DNA of 64,000 nucleotides from CAVPDE01 sp964580575 (GTDB lineage Bacteria; Desulfobacterota; DSM-4660; Desulfatiglandales; HGW-15), in NCBI GenBank assembly GCA_964580575.1, contig CAZOLJ010000011.1, positions 1 to 64,000 on the forward strand, in the 5' to 3' direction. The position numbers were made by a program, and so were the translations under genes. This document shows positions 52,955 through 61,416 of this stretch, one piece after another. The notes under the pieces are model-generated. The model was not told where the DNA came from, did no database searches, and saw only the letters and a list, made by a program, of their open reading frames with translations. Positions within the stretch are counted from its first letter, which is position 1, and every line of letters begins with the position of its first letter.

Positions 52955-55801
52955 CTAAGGGGCCGCCCCATCGGCAGACGGGAAATAGACGGTGAAGATC
53001 GTGCCGCCGGATTCATGGCAGTCTTCGATCTTGGAGCAGATAGGGCACTGGCTGATCCGACCGGGGCACACGTCGCTTTCCTCGGGAAGGTGCTTGCATC
53101 GGGTGGAAGCCATGCGGATCTGAAAGTGGTAGCGTTCAGAGAATATTTTCATCCGGAGCAGGTCCGCGCCCTTGCCTCCTGCATTGAAGTCAAAAGGCCT
53201 TTTGGAAGAGTAGGCCAAGGTGTCCCTTGTCGTGAAAAAGCCTTCGAAGATTCTCTTCTGTGCCTCTTCAGGAATCCCGACTCCGTAATCCCTCACAATG
53301 AGCAGAGCGCCTTGTCCTTTTTTCTGGACGCCCACCTCAATCTTCCCCTCCTCCGGGGTGTTCTCAACGGCGTTCCGGATGAGGCCGTCAAGGACTTTGT
53401 TCAAGACGTCCGGAGGCACGAGAATAGCGGGAACGGCTTCGAGGTGCGTGAGGATACTCACTTCGCGATGGGAAAAGAGAGGCTTCAGAAAATCGAGCCT
53501 TGCCCGCACCTCCTGATCCAGATGAAGCACTTCAGGTTTCACCTCCTTGGGGCCGAAGGTCCTGTCCAAGTGGTCTTTGATTCGCTGGAACAGGGGCTCC
53601 TGGCCGGTCTCTTCCGCAACGACGCTGGAGAGTTCTTCCACGCATTGATCGAGGAGCAGAGTGAGGAGACCATAGGTTTTCTGCTGCTTATCCTCCATGA
53701 TGTCGTCCACTTCGTACTGGATTTCCAGGATGCGCTCCAGGTTGCGCTTGATCCTTTCCAGGGTGGGCTTCCAGGTGTCCTCCGGAAGGGAGGTCATTCT
53801 CTTGGTGAGCAGGTTCAAGGAACTGGAGAGAATGGCCACAGGGGTCTTGAGTTCATGGGAGAGATGGTTGATCGCTTTATCCTTGGCCCTGTTGAGACTG
53901 GTCACTTCCTGGTAGGCCCTTCGGAGTTCTTCAGACACCCTGGCGTTCTCGATTGAGAGGGCCACCGTGCCCGCGATCGTGTTCAAGGATTCCAGGTCGG
54001 TGGGTTCAAACTCGCCCGTCTTCTTGTTGATGGCGCACAGAACACCGGTGATGCGCTCACGCGTTCTGAGAGGAACCAGAGCGAGATTCTTGGTCTTGTA
54101 TCCCAGCTTCTTGTCCCTTTCTTCGTGAATGCGGCGATCCACGGAGGTGTCGGAGACAATCAACGGCTCCCCGGTCGTGACGACCTTGCCGGCAATGAGC
54201 TGGTCAAGGGGAAAACGGATCTCCTTGATCCGTTTCTCCGTCTCCGTGGTGTCATAAGCGGCTCCGAGGACAAGGAATTCTTGTTTTTTTTCATCCAGAA
54301 GCAGAACCACGGAACCCTCTGCATCGACGAGTCGTTTCACTTCATCGTTCACATAGTCGATGAGGTCTTCGAGCGCAGGGTGTCGAGGGAGGGCCAGGCT
54401 GATCCTGAGAAGAGCCTCCTTGTTGCGGAGGGCCTTCTTGAGGTCTTCAGCGAACCGCGCGTTTTCAATGGACAGAGCCACGGTCCCCGCCACCATGTTG
54501 AGCAGTTCTAGGTCCGTCTCTTCGAAGGATCCCACCTTCTTGTTAATGGCGCAGAGAGCGCCGATAATCCGGTCGCTGCTCTTCAGGGGCACCTCGGCCA
54601 GGGTCCGGGTCCTGTAGCCTAGGCGTTTGTCTCTCTCCTCGTGAAGCTCGCGGTCCGCAGAAGTATCTGAAACGATAATGGGTTCCCCGGTCATGATCAC
54701 GCGGCCGGCGATCAGTTGATCTATAGAAAAGCGGATCTCTTCGATCCTTTTTTGGGCGTCGCGGTCGTCATAGGCAGCACCCAGAACAAATAGATCCCCT
54801 TTGATTTCATCGTGGAGCACGGCCATGGCGCCTTCGGTTCCCAGAAGGGCTTTGACCTCGCTGTTCACGTAATAGAGAAGGTCTCCCAGGTCCGGATGCT
54901 CGGGCAGGGCCATGCTGATCCGGAGCATGGCCTCATTGTTTCGGGCAATCCTCTTTTCCTGGGTCACGTCCCTGAGGATCACGATGATGCCTGCAGGCTC
55001 CTCCTTGGATTCGAAAAACACGGCGGCCCGGATGACTACGTCGAGGATCCGGCCGTCCTCGGTGAGACGCCGGGTTTCAAAATGACGGATGACCCTTTCA
55101 GCATAAAGCCTCTTGGTTATCTCTCGTGTTTCCTGCTCAAAGCCTGGTGGGATAAAGGGAATCCTCTTTCCTTCGAGCTCAAGTTGTGTCCAGCCGAAGG
55201 TCTCCGTGAAGGCCGGATTCAGGTAGGACACTCGACCATCAAGACTTAAAACAAAGATCGGATAGGGTTCAAAATCGAGAAGGGCCCTTTGCCGTCTTTC
55301 CGATACCCGCAGAGCCTCTTCGGCTTTTTTCCTGTCGCTGATGTCCTGGAGGGTTTCGATGGCGCCCACGATGGCATCCTTGTCGTCAATCAATGGGGCG
55401 GCTGTAAAAAAGAGCCATTTGCCTCCATTCTTGAGCTTGGGAAAGAAATCTTCGGCTTCGTAGGCTCCCCCGATGAGTGAAGATTTTCTGTACTTGCCGG
55501 CATAGTAGGCGGCAATCTTCTCTTCAGAAGCTCCGTCAACAATGAAATCCGCAAGGATGGGTCTTTGGCTGGGATAAAAGGTCTTCCACTGGTTCTTTGT
55601 TCCGACCAGCTCTTTCGCAGAAAAGCCGGTCAGGTTTTCGAAGGCCTTGTTGCAGTGGGTGATGACGTGATTCTCGTCAATGACAAAGGCGGCGATGGAA
55701 AGCCCCTGCAGGATCCGGCTGAGGCGTTTCTCGCTCTCCTTCAAGGAGGGTCGGCCCTTAGCTCCTTTAAGAGTTCTTTTTGAGGAAAGCTTCTTGGTCA
55801 T
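52955..55801 (-). CDS. Sensor histidine kinase with two PAS and two duplicated GAF domains
   Basis: 948-aa soluble kinase with no membrane segment. Order: PAS (about residues 25-150), PAS (170-285), GAF (315-455), GAF (480-625), HisKA (650-715) and HATPase (815-940). The phosphoacceptor is in H-L-S-H-E-L-K-T-P; N-box is N-A-V-E-N-T-P; G1 is D-Y-G-V-G-I-P. The two GAF domains are strikingly alike (both contain S-D-T-S-x-D, H-E-E-R-D-K, L-C-A-I-N-K-K and T-V-A-L-S-I-E-N-A-R), so they arose by recent duplication. Between the last ATPase box and the final strand sits an insert with five cysteines. A cytoplasmic redox or ligand signal is likely. No response regulator is adjacent. Confidence 0.88.
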   Translation of the reverse strand: MTKKLSSKRTLKGAKGRPSLKESEKRLSRILQGLSIAAFVIDENHVITHCNKAFENLTGFSAKELVGTKNQWKTFYPSQRPILADFIVDGASEEKIAAYYAGKYRKSSLIGGAYEAEDFFPKLKNGGKWLFFTAAPLIDDKDAIVGAIETLQDISDRKKAEEALRVSERRQRALLDFEPYPIFVLSLDGRVSYLNPAFTETFGWTQLELEGKRIPFIPPGFEQETREITKRLYAERVIRHFETRRLTEDGRILDVVIRAAVFFESKEEPAGIIVILRDVTQEKRIARNNEAMLRISMALPEHPDLGDLLYYVNSEVKALLGTEGAMAVLHDEIKGDLFVLGAAYDDRDAQKRIEEIRFSIDQLIAGRVIMTGEPIIVSDTSADRELHEERDKRLGYRTRTLAEVPLKSSDRIIGALCAINKKVGSFEETDLELLNMVAGTVALSIENARFAEDLKKALRNKEALLRISLALPRHPALEDLIDYVNDEVKRLVDAEGSVVLLLDEKKQEFLVLGAAYDTTETEKRIKEIRFPLDQLIAGKVVTTGEPLIVSDTSVDRRIHEERDKKLGYKTKNLALVPLRTRERITGVLCAINKKTGEFEPTDLESLNTIAGTVALSIENARVSEELRRAYQEVTSLNRAKDKAINHLSHELKTPVAILSSSLNLLTKRMTSLPEDTWKPTLERIKRNLERILEIQYEVDDIMEDKQQKTYGLLTLLLDQCVEELSSVVAEETGQEPLFQRIKDHLDRTFGPKEVKPEVLHLDQEVRARLDFLKPLFSHREVSILTHLEAVPAILVPPDVLNKVLDGLIRNAVENTPEEGKIEVGVQKKGQGALLIVRDYGVGIPEEAQKRIFEGFFTTRDTLAYSSKRPFDFNAGGKGADLLRMKIFSERYHFQIRMASTRCKHLPEESDVCPGRISQCPICSKIEDCHESGGTIFTVYFPSADGAAP

Positions 55802-55929
55802 GGGGGATTGCTCAGGCGTCTCCTTGAACGGGGAGGATAGTACAGGTGTGTTGAAATCTCAAGGCGTTTCTGTTATTTCTTCGCCTGTGCCCGGACAACC
55901 TCCACGGATCACTGTGAAAAAGGAGAGCC

Positions 55930-57294
55930 ATGGATCGATTTTTGAACCCCAAAAGCATAGCCGTCATCGGCGCCTCCGCAGACCCGCGAAAAGGGGGCTA
56001 CGCCCTTGTCAGCAACCTGAAGGAGAAGATCCCTGCGGGCTTGTATCCGGTCAACCCAGGAGCCTCAGAGGTCTGCGGTCTCCCCGCGTTCAAGAGCGTC
56101 GACGATCTGCCTGAAGACGTGGATCTCGCCGTCCTTTTCATCCCTGCGGCCGCGGTCCCTGAGGCCATGGAAGCGTGCGGAAAGAAGGGGATCTCGCGGA
56201 TCATGATTCAGAGCGCCGGCTTCGCTGAAACCGGTCCCCAGGGCCTTGCCCTTCAAGAGGCCTGCCTTCGGGTGGCCGAGAAATACGGGATGCGCGTCTG
56301 GGGCCCGAACTGCATGGGTGTTGTCAACGGATCGAGCGGCCTGGTCGCTTCTTTTATGAGGCCGGATATCTGGCGCGGCCATCTCAAACCAGGCAATGTC
56401 TCTCTCATTGTTCAGAGCGGGATGCTCTCTGCAGGGTTTCTGGTCCAAGTTTTGAAAGAAGGGTTTTTCGGGCTTAGCAAAGCCTGTTCCATTGGAAACC
56501 GGTGCGATGTCAATGAAAGCGATCTCCTCGAGTATTTTGCGGAAGATCCTGAGACAGAAGTCATCGCCATGTACCTGGAATCCATCATCGATGTTTCCCG
56601 CTTTCGCAACGCCATGTCCGCTTTAAGAAAGCCCGTTGTGCTCCTGAAAGGGGGAATCAGCGATGAGGGAGCGCAAGCGGCGCGAAGCCACACGGGCAGC
56701 CTTGCAGGAGACGGCCGGCTCACAGAAGGATTCCTCCGGCAGGTGAGGATCCACAGGGCCACGGATTTTTTTGAGATGGTGGACATGGCTCGGGGCCTGA
56801 GCCTCTGGCAGGGAAGAGAACGAGGAACGCGAATAGGGATCGTCACGTTTAGCGGGGCTTCCGGGATTGTGGCAGCCGACCATTTTGCCGGCCTGGGCAT
56901 GACCCTGGCACCCCTTTCTCCGGAAACCATCCGAACCTTGAAGAAGGTTTTTCCACCTTGGATGAATCCTCAGAATCCTGTAGATTTGTGGCCTGCCATT
57001 GAACGAGTGGGGCAAAAGGCTTTTGAGGTTGCCATCAAGGCGATCCTCGCAGACCCCCAGGTCGATGCGCTCTATCTTCATCTTTACATGGACCGGGAAA
57101 TCCTCGCGCAAGGAGTCGGGTTTTTGGAGAGCCTGAGAGGCTCGACGAAACCGACGGCCATTTGGCTGATTGGAGACCCCCAGTGTTTCAGGACGGTTCG
57201 GGACATCGTAGAACCTCTTGGCACTGTGGTTTTCACAGAACTGGCGCGGGGCGCCCGAGTTCTCAGCACGAAGCTCGCTTCCCCGCACCCTTGA
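55930..57294 (+). CDS. CoA-binding / succinyl-CoA ligase-like protein (acyl-CoA synthetase, ADP-forming, alpha part)
   Basis: 454-aa protein matching the alpha portion of ADP-forming acetyl-CoA synthetase: N-terminal CoA-binding Rossmann domain (P-K-S-I-A-V-I-G-A-S near residue 7), succinyl-CoA-ligase-like domains 2 and 3, and S-H-T-G-S-L-A-G-D near residue 256 with the phosphohistidine. The ATP-grasp beta domain is missing, and no separate beta subunit is next to it, so it must pair with a distant one or work differently. GGAGAGCC precedes the ATG. The role may be acid activation or ATP formation from acyl-CoA; the substrate is unknown. Confidence 0.82.
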   Translation: MDRFLNPKSIAVIGASADPRKGGYALVSNLKEKIPAGLYPVNPGASEVCGLPAFKSVDDLPEDVDLAVLFIPAAAVPEAMEACGKKGISRIMIQSAGFAETGPQGLALQEACLRVAEKYGMRVWGPNCMGVVNGSSGLVASFMRPDIWRGHLKPGNVSLIVQSGMLSAGFLVQVLKEGFFGLSKACSIGNRCDVNESDLLEYFAEDPETEVIAMYLESIIDVSRFRNAMSALRKPVVLLKGGISDEGAQAARSHTGSLAGDGRLTEGFLRQVRIHRATDFFEMVDMARGLSLWQGRERGTRIGIVTFSGASGIVAADHFAGLGMTLAPLSPETIRTLKKVFPPWMNPQNPVDLWPAIERVGQKAFEVAIKAILADPQVDALYLHLYMDREILAQGVGFLESLRGSTKPTAIWLIGDPQCFRTVRDIVEPLGTVVFTELARGARVLSTKLASPHP

Positions 57295-57361
57295 CCGTGG
57301 GAACGAAGGCTCTGAGAACGCCTCTGCGGAGCGGATGAGAGAAGAGGTGGGAGGAGGGGCG

Positions 57362-58231
57362 CTAGGAAAAGTATTTCAGGATTCCCGTTGAATCGATTTC
57401 ATTCTTTTCGATCCCCAGCGTCTTTGCATCGATTCCCAAAGCAAGCCCCATCAGCTGGGTATAGAGGAGGGACGGGAGGGCGTGATCGGTGCCTCTGCGG
57501 GAGTGAAGAATTCTCTGAACCCTGTCAAATTGGATCTGGCAAAAAGGGCATGCCACGCAGAGGAAGGCTGCTCCGGCTCGTTTCGCATCCGAAAGCTTAC
57601 TCTCCGTAAGATCAAGGGACAGCTCGTCATGGATGCCCCAGAGCGGGGCCCCGCAACATTCGAGCTTTTTCGCCCAGGAAATGCTTTTTGCACCGGTCAC
57701 TTGAACGAGGTCGTCAAATTTGGAGGGATCGGCGGGTTGATCAAACTGCGCGACCTCTTTGGGCCGAAGCAGATGACATCCGTAGTGGGTGGCGATGGGG
57801 AGGCCGTCAAGCCTCTTCTTGATTTTTTTCTGGAGGCCTTCGATTCCGATCTCCGCATGGAGAATGTCCAGAACGTGCCGGACCGCGACTTCGCCGGTGT
57901 ATTGGAGGCCTTCTTTGTGGAGAGAGGCATTGATGTCCTCCCTTTCGGAGACATGGTCCTTTAAGACCTGGTTGGCATGCTTGAGACTGCCGTAACAGCA
58001 GTTGCACAGGGTCATGAGGTTCAGGTGTTCTTTTTCCGCCAAGGCCAGGTTGTGTGCAGAAGAGAGGAGATAGGCGCGGTAGCGGAAGTTCTTGAGGGGA
58101 TATCCGCAACAGCTGAATTGCTTGATGTCGACCAACTCCACACCGAGCGCGTTGAGCACGGCGTCTGTGGACGATTCGTACTGCCTGAGATAAATGGATG
58201 TGGCGCAACAGCGCTGCAATGCGAATTTCAT
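57362..58231 (-). CDS. Heterodisulfide reductase subunit B-like protein
   Basis: 289-aa protein with two CCG domains, the cysteine-rich modules that hold the noncubane [4Fe-4S] clusters at the HdrB active site. First CCG: C-C-A-T near residue 8, S-C-C-G-Y-P near residue 40, and C-N-C-C-Y-G near residue 76. Second: H-Y-G-C-H near residue 150, E-C-C-G-A-P near residue 191 and C-V-A-C-P-F-C near residue 226. It overlaps the HdrC-like gene by four bases (ATGA) and probably is the catalytic subunit of a membrane-linked thiol/disulfide reductase or quinone-linked electron-transfer complex. The true substrate in a non-methanogen is unknown. Confidence 0.86.
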   Translation of the reverse strand: MKFALQRCCATSIYLRQYESSTDAVLNALGVELVDIKQFSCCGYPLKNFRYRAYLLSSAHNLALAEKEHLNLMTLCNCCYGSLKHANQVLKDHVSEREDINASLHKEGLQYTGEVAVRHVLDILHAEIGIEGLQKKIKKRLDGLPIATHYGCHLLRPKEVAQFDQPADPSKFDDLVQVTGAKSISWAKKLECCGAPLWGIHDELSLDLTESKLSDAKRAGAAFLCVACPFCQIQFDRVQRILHSRRGTDHALPSLLYTQLMGLALGIDAKTLGIEKNEIDSTGILKYFS

Positions 58232-59994
58232 GAAGGTTGATCCGCCGGCTTTTTGTTCTTCAGGCGCTCCATGGCCATGTTCTTGATTTTATAGAGGACA
58301 TCGGTGACGCGCACTCCCTGGGGGCATGCCTCCTGGCACTGATAACAGCCCAAACAGGACCAAAGCATGTTGGATTTGAAAATGGGATCGCTGAAACCCG
58401 TGATGGCCGCATGGATGATCTGGTGCGGAGTGAGCCCCAAGGCTTCAGGCGGGTTCGGGTAGCGCTGGACCACAGGGCATGCGACCGAGCAGGTCGTGCA
58501 GGTGAAGCAGAAGGAATAACTCTCGCCCCAGTCGGAGAGCCCGAGGTCCTTCCTGAATCCCAGGTCGGCTTTTTGGATGTCCAACACGCTGTCCTGAAGG
58601 TCGACCCTGTTGCAAACCTCCTCCAGCGCGTTGCGTATGGACGAGAGCGGCTTTTCATACGCTTCCGGCGCCAGCTCCTCGCGCCTCAACGCACGATAGA
58701 AAGAAAGCGGGGAGAGGAGGAGCACCTCTGGGATCCCCCTGCCGAGCACAGCCTCTCTTGCCTTGAACCACAACTCCTGAAGATTGATTCCCACAGGACA
58801 GACGCCAGTGCAACGATAGCAGTTGCTGCAAAGATAAAGACCTTCCTGCAGGCTCCGGATCTTTTCTTCGTCCAGGTTTTTCCCTTGGGCAAAGGCCATG
58901 AGAGGAGCCAGTTTTTCAGAGGGCAGGATCTTCGTGTTCAGGATTTCGTCCTCCCAGATTCTGACGGCGCACCGGCTGGTACAGGTCCCGCAATGAGTGC
59001 ATGCATCCAGCTCGATGAGTTGCTTGGTCATGAGATTGGCCGGGTCGGATTCCTTCGCATCCATGACCGCATTGGTAAGAAGGCTCAAAGGGCTCGCGAT
59101 GAGATGAAACATCCTGCTGAAGGGCAAATAGGCCAGCCCGACAAAGCAGGCCAGAAAATGAACATACCACAGGATGACAGGAATTCCCGCCCTGTCCAAA
59201 AAGCCCCCCATAGGCCTCGTGACCGTGGCCACAGGGTAGCTGATGAAGGCCCACTGGGGTTTGGAATGGCAGCTGACGCAGGACACTTCATGGACTTCTT
59301 TTCCTTGCGCCAGGATTTCCTTTTCAAAAGGACCTTTCACCGCAGAGGAGACAGTGCCGAATTCTTCGACCCAGTAGCTTTCCAGAGCCTTGAGTTCTTC
59401 CTTGCTTGCCGTGACCGCGTACTCCTCGACCATTGATTGGTAAGCCGCGTAAGAGCCGATTTTGCTTCCTTCAAGAAGGAAGCCGGAGAGCATCACCACG
59501 GCAAGGATCACGAGGGCATACCGATCCATCCGATTCGTGAAAAGAGGCATTTTGAGAAAAAAGCGCCGGTAGATTGAAATCCCGACTCCTATCATCACCA
59601 TGAGGCCGAAGAGATTCCTTAAGAACAGAAAAGGGTTGAGGGTGGCGGAGTAGTCTCTGAACAGCGGGTAGGAAATGGTTTTTTCCAGAGCATGCATGAG
59701 GAGAAGCAGGAGGAACCCCCAGAAGAGACACAGGTGCATCACCCAGCGAAGCAAACTCTCCCGGAGAATCCTTGACTGGAGAAGGATGTCGCAAAAGAAG
59801 GCCTTGACGACTCTCAAGATCTTCCCGCTGAACAGGGTCAGGAAGATCCCTTTCAAGACGGCTGATACCCGTGTGCCGGCCTTGGACGCCTCGTCTTGTG
59901 GATCAAGCGTGAACCGAAACCAGGAGGACACCTTCAACACCAGGCCAAAGACAAAAATGACCAGAGCAATGTAAAGGCTGACGGTGAAGAACAT
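58228..59994 (-). CDS. Membrane HdrC-like fusion: NarI-type cytochrome b region, heme c motif, four [4Fe-4S] motifs
   Basis: 588-aa membrane redox protein. About five helices fill residues 1-190, resembling a NarI/DsrM-type cytochrome b region with several histidines. A periplasmic-looking loop carries one heme c motif, S-C-V-S-C-H-S, near residue 241, then another helix pair. The soluble C-terminal half has four ferredoxin motifs: C-T-H-C-G-T-C-T-S-R-C near residue 334, C-S-N-C-Y-R-C-T-G-V-C-P near 391, C-F-T-C-T-T-C-S-V-A-C-P near 498 and C-L-G-C-Y-Q-C-Q-E-A-C-P near 545. Ordinary HdrC has two. It should transfer electrons between the quinone pool and the HdrB-like partner. It begins the operon. 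Confidence 0.85.
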   Translation of the reverse strand: MFFTVSLYIALVIFVFGLVLKVSSWFRFTLDPQDEASKAGTRVSAVLKGIFLTLFSGKILRVVKAFFCDILLQSRILRESLLRWVMHLCLFWGFLLLLLMHALEKTISYPLFRDYSATLNPFLFLRNLFGLMVMIGVGISIYRRFFLKMPLFTNRMDRYALVILAVVMLSGFLLEGSKIGSYAAYQSMVEEYAVTASKEELKALESYWVEEFGTVSSAVKGPFEKEILAQGKEVHEVSCVSCHSKPQWAFISYPVATVTRPMGGFLDRAGIPVILWYVHFLACFVGLAYLPFSRMFHLIASPLSLLTNAVMDAKESDPANLMTKQLIELDACTHCGTCTSRCAVRIWEDEILNTKILPSEKLAPLMAFAQGKNLDEEKIRSLQEGLYLCSNCYRCTGVCPVGINLQELWFKAREAVLGRGIPEVLLLSPLSFYRALRREELAPEAYEKPLSSIRNALEEVCNRVDLQDSVLDIQKADLGFRKDLGLSDWGESYSFCFTCTTCSVACPVVQRYPNPPEALGLTPHQIIHAAITGFSDPIFKSNMLWSCLGCYQCQEACPQGVRVTDVLYKIKNMAMERLKNKKPADQPS

Positions 59995-60506
59995 ATTAGA
60001 TTTCTTTCAGGACAGCGATGAGGCGCTGTGGTGAATACCTCACACATTTCCCGTCGCATTTCAAGAAAAATCATGTCGGAGGGCGACCGGTCCCGCATCG
60101 TTTTCCTTGCGGAATATTTAGCAGAGCCGCCGATCTCCCGACGGCAAAATGCACTTTCTCCTTGCGTCTTCAGAGGATATCGGTTATGTAGATCGCGGCC
60201 ACTCTTGGGGGAACTCGGGAGGCCTCACCCGTAGCATGAAGCCGTGCAGGGAATGAGCGAAGCGGCTTCCACCATGAAAAAGGGGGATGCGCTCGGTGGA
60301 CAGAACCGGAAACACGACAAAGGGCGAACGGACTCTTCTGGAAACGGTCAGGGAGAAGGTGAAATTCGAGGCCTTTGGCGGAGAGATGCTTGAAAAAAAG
60401 TCAGCCTGAGCGGAAACAGCGGAAGGATTTACCTTCCGCGTGACTGGGTCGGCCATCACGTCAAAATTGTCGGAATGGACTGATTCCTGAAAGAAAGGGG
60501 TGTGCG
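59995..60506. other. 512-bp spacer without a supported gene
   Basis: Several short frames exist on both strands (for example minus 60184-60459), but none has a ribosome site, recognisable motif or sensible composition. Short inverted repeats (GAGGTATTCACC-type sequence near 60029-60041) are seen. It contains the leader region of the HdrC-like operon and of the GNAT gene. Decayed sequence is possible. Confidence 0.6.
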
Positions 60507-60950
60507 GTGGTTGGAGAGAAGATCTTAATCAGGCGAATGAAAACAGCGGATGCCGAGGCCGTAGGCAAGATCGATGCGGCCATTGATAAACGGCCGACCC
60601 GGTTAGACTTCAAACAGATCGTGCCCGAAGAACTCAAGCGGAGAGAGGATGCTAGTTACGTCGCCGAGATCAAAGGCAAGGTGGTGGGGTTCATGATCAG
60701 CTACATCACGTACGGCACTTTCGGGGCAGACCGGTGCGCGTGGATCGCCAGGTTCGGGGTGAACCCCAAGTGGATGGGGCAGGGCATCGGGAAAAAACTC
60801 GCTGAGGAAATATTGAAAGTCTACAAAGACAAGGGGGTCACGGAGATTTTCACTTCCGTGCGGTGGGATGCGACCGACATTCTCTCCTTCTTTAAGACCC
60901 TTGGTTTTGAAAGAAGCAACTTTATCAATCTCTGGAAAAAGATCGAATGA
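60507..60950 (+). CDS. GNAT-family N-acetyltransferase
   Basis: 147-aa acetyltransferase of the GNAT fold. The start (I-L-I-R-R-M-K-T-A-D-A-E-A-V) and the acetyl-CoA-binding motif A (F-G-V-N-P-K-W-M-G-Q-G-I-G-K-K-L near residues 85-100) are typical of RimI-like enzymes; a late L-G-F-E-R near residue 134 supports this. The acceptor amine cannot be predicted. The start codon is GTG 60507, with AAAGGGG upstream. A small hypothetical gene follows after 58 bp. Confidence 0.85.
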   Translation: MVGEKILIRRMKTADAEAVGKIDAAIDKRPTRLDFKQIVPEELKRREDASYVAEIKGKVVGFMISYITYGTFGADRCAWIARFGVNPKWMGQGIGKKLAEEILKVYKDKGVTEIFTSVRWDATDILSFFKTLGFERSNFINLWKKIE

Positions 60951-61008
60951 GAACATCCGGTCGTGCGATCTATGGAGCAAGAACATCCTGAATGAGAAAG
61001 GACAGAGG

Positions 61009-61407
61009 ATGATCTACATAGGGAATTTCCTTCACACCACCAACCAGGAGCAGAGACAGGAGATGGACAGGCGGCATGGAGAATTCGCCCTGATCGTGGA
61101 GGCTGCCGATGCCGAAACCGCACTCCATCTTTTCAGAGAAAAACTCATCTCCTATCGAAGCGTCAGAGATTTTTTCCAGGGGGAGTGCTCCATCTTTCTG
61201 ACCCAGTTCTATGAATTGAAAGCTTTTCCAAAGAAAGAAGCTCTCATGCTGAGCTACAGTTCCTATGCCGGAGACCCGGTCATGCCTTTCATCGGCTGCA
61301 CGCTCCCGTCGGCCATGTCGGATGAATGCCGGATTTATGAATGGAACGAGAATGAACCGAAAATCGACGGAATGAAGGGCAAGCCTTTTGTGGAGTTCAC
61401 ACTGTAA
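61009..61407 (+). CDS. Hypothetical protein upstream of the DapF-like gene
   Basis: 132-aa soluble protein with AGGACAGAGG directly before the ATG. Starts M-I-Y-I-G-N-F-L-H-T-T; a helix rich in Glu/Arg/His (E-Q-R-Q-E-M-D-R-R-H-G-E-F) follows, then alternating strands and helices with four cysteines at most. No family recognised. It is nine bases from the DapF-like gene and so is very likely co-translated with it. The upstream frame extension into the GNAT gene is a shadow. Confidence 0.65.
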   Translation: MIYIGNFLHTTNQEQRQEMDRRHGEFALIVEAADAETALHLFREKLISYRSVRDFFQGECSIFLTQFYELKAFPKKEALMLSYSSYAGDPVMPFIGCTLPSAMSDECRIYEWNENEPKIDGMKGKPFVEFTL

Positions 61408-61416
61408 GATCCTCCT

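Noticed and set aside
59995..60506. Minus-strand frame 60184-60459 as a gene
   Set aside because: No ribosome site or family pattern; the composition is not protein-like and it opposes the leader of the GNAT gene.
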